A DNA stretch of 11,824 nucleotides from Thermoproteota archaeon (GTDB lineage Archaea > Thermoproteota > Thermoprotei_A > Sulfolobales > Pyrodictiaceae). The position numbers and the translations under genes are program-made. The stretch covers positions 1 to 11,824 of the forward strand of contig JAADFC010000050.1 in assembly GCA_013153105.1 (NCBI GenBank). Direction: 5' to 3'. Under the pieces are notes generated by a model that saw only the letters and a program-made list of their open reading frames with translations, was not told where the DNA came from and searched no databases. Numbering within the stretch: the first letter of the stretch is position 1; each line of letters starts with the position of its first letter. Of this stretch, positions 11,812-11,824 are shown piece by piece.

Positions 11812-11824
11812 ACCCGCGGGGCGC

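Overview
The window looks like core chromosome of a hyperthermophilic crenarchaeon. The DNA is G+C-rich, Ile is often ATA and Arg often AGG, several genes start with GTG or TTG, Shine-Dalgarno (SD) sequences match GGAGGTGA, and A/T-rich TATA-like boxes sit before several genes. The gene set (ZPR1-type zinc protein, Hsp20, geranylgeranyl reductase, archaeal serine hydroxymethyltransferase, CinA-like and MIP18-type proteins, CopG-type and winged-helix regulators) fits Desulfurococcales. A Pyrodictium/Hyperthermus relative is my guess, not something the sequence proves. I see no rRNA, tRNA, CRISPR array, transposase or phage gene.

Layout. 24-1355 (+) is a von Willebrand factor A (VWA) protein of the kind that partners MoxR AAA ATPases. 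It converges on a TatD-like TIM-barrel metal hydrolase (1352-2215, -). 2551-3093 (+) is a SpoIIM-type membrane protein, followed by a promoter and a winged-helix regulator (3192-3602, +) that converges on a ribbon-helix-helix regulator (3617-3889, -). 4138-4725 (+, ZPR1-type) converges on hsp20 (4729-5259, -). 5457-7891 (+) is a probable operon: geranylgeranyl reductase for archaeal lipid saturation, a small zinc-finger protein and a PfkB-family kinase. The kinase end overlaps a cysteine-free thioredoxin-fold protein (7841-8257, -). 8497-8706 (+) is a small helical protein of unknown function, and 8794-10086 (+) is glyA. 10313-11811 (+) holds a CinA-like protein, a two-helix membrane protein and a MIP18/DUF59 Fe-S assembly protein.

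How the genes relate. Most are housekeeping: one-carbon and glycine metabolism, ether-lipid saturation, protein folding and Fe-S biogenesis. I find no clear multi-gene novel system. The more interesting signals are regulatory: two 8-bp palindromes before the ribbon-helix-helix gene, a double hairpin around the hsp20 SD, competing pairings before the reductase, a G-quadruplex motif and a 13-bp tandem repeat in one divergent spacer, an 11-codon upstream ORF joined to glyA by TGATG, and four convergent gene pairs with almost no room for terminators. Several gene starts here (2551, 3889, 5259, 8257, 8794, 11380) are shorter than the longest ORF because SD or TATA signals favour the inner start.
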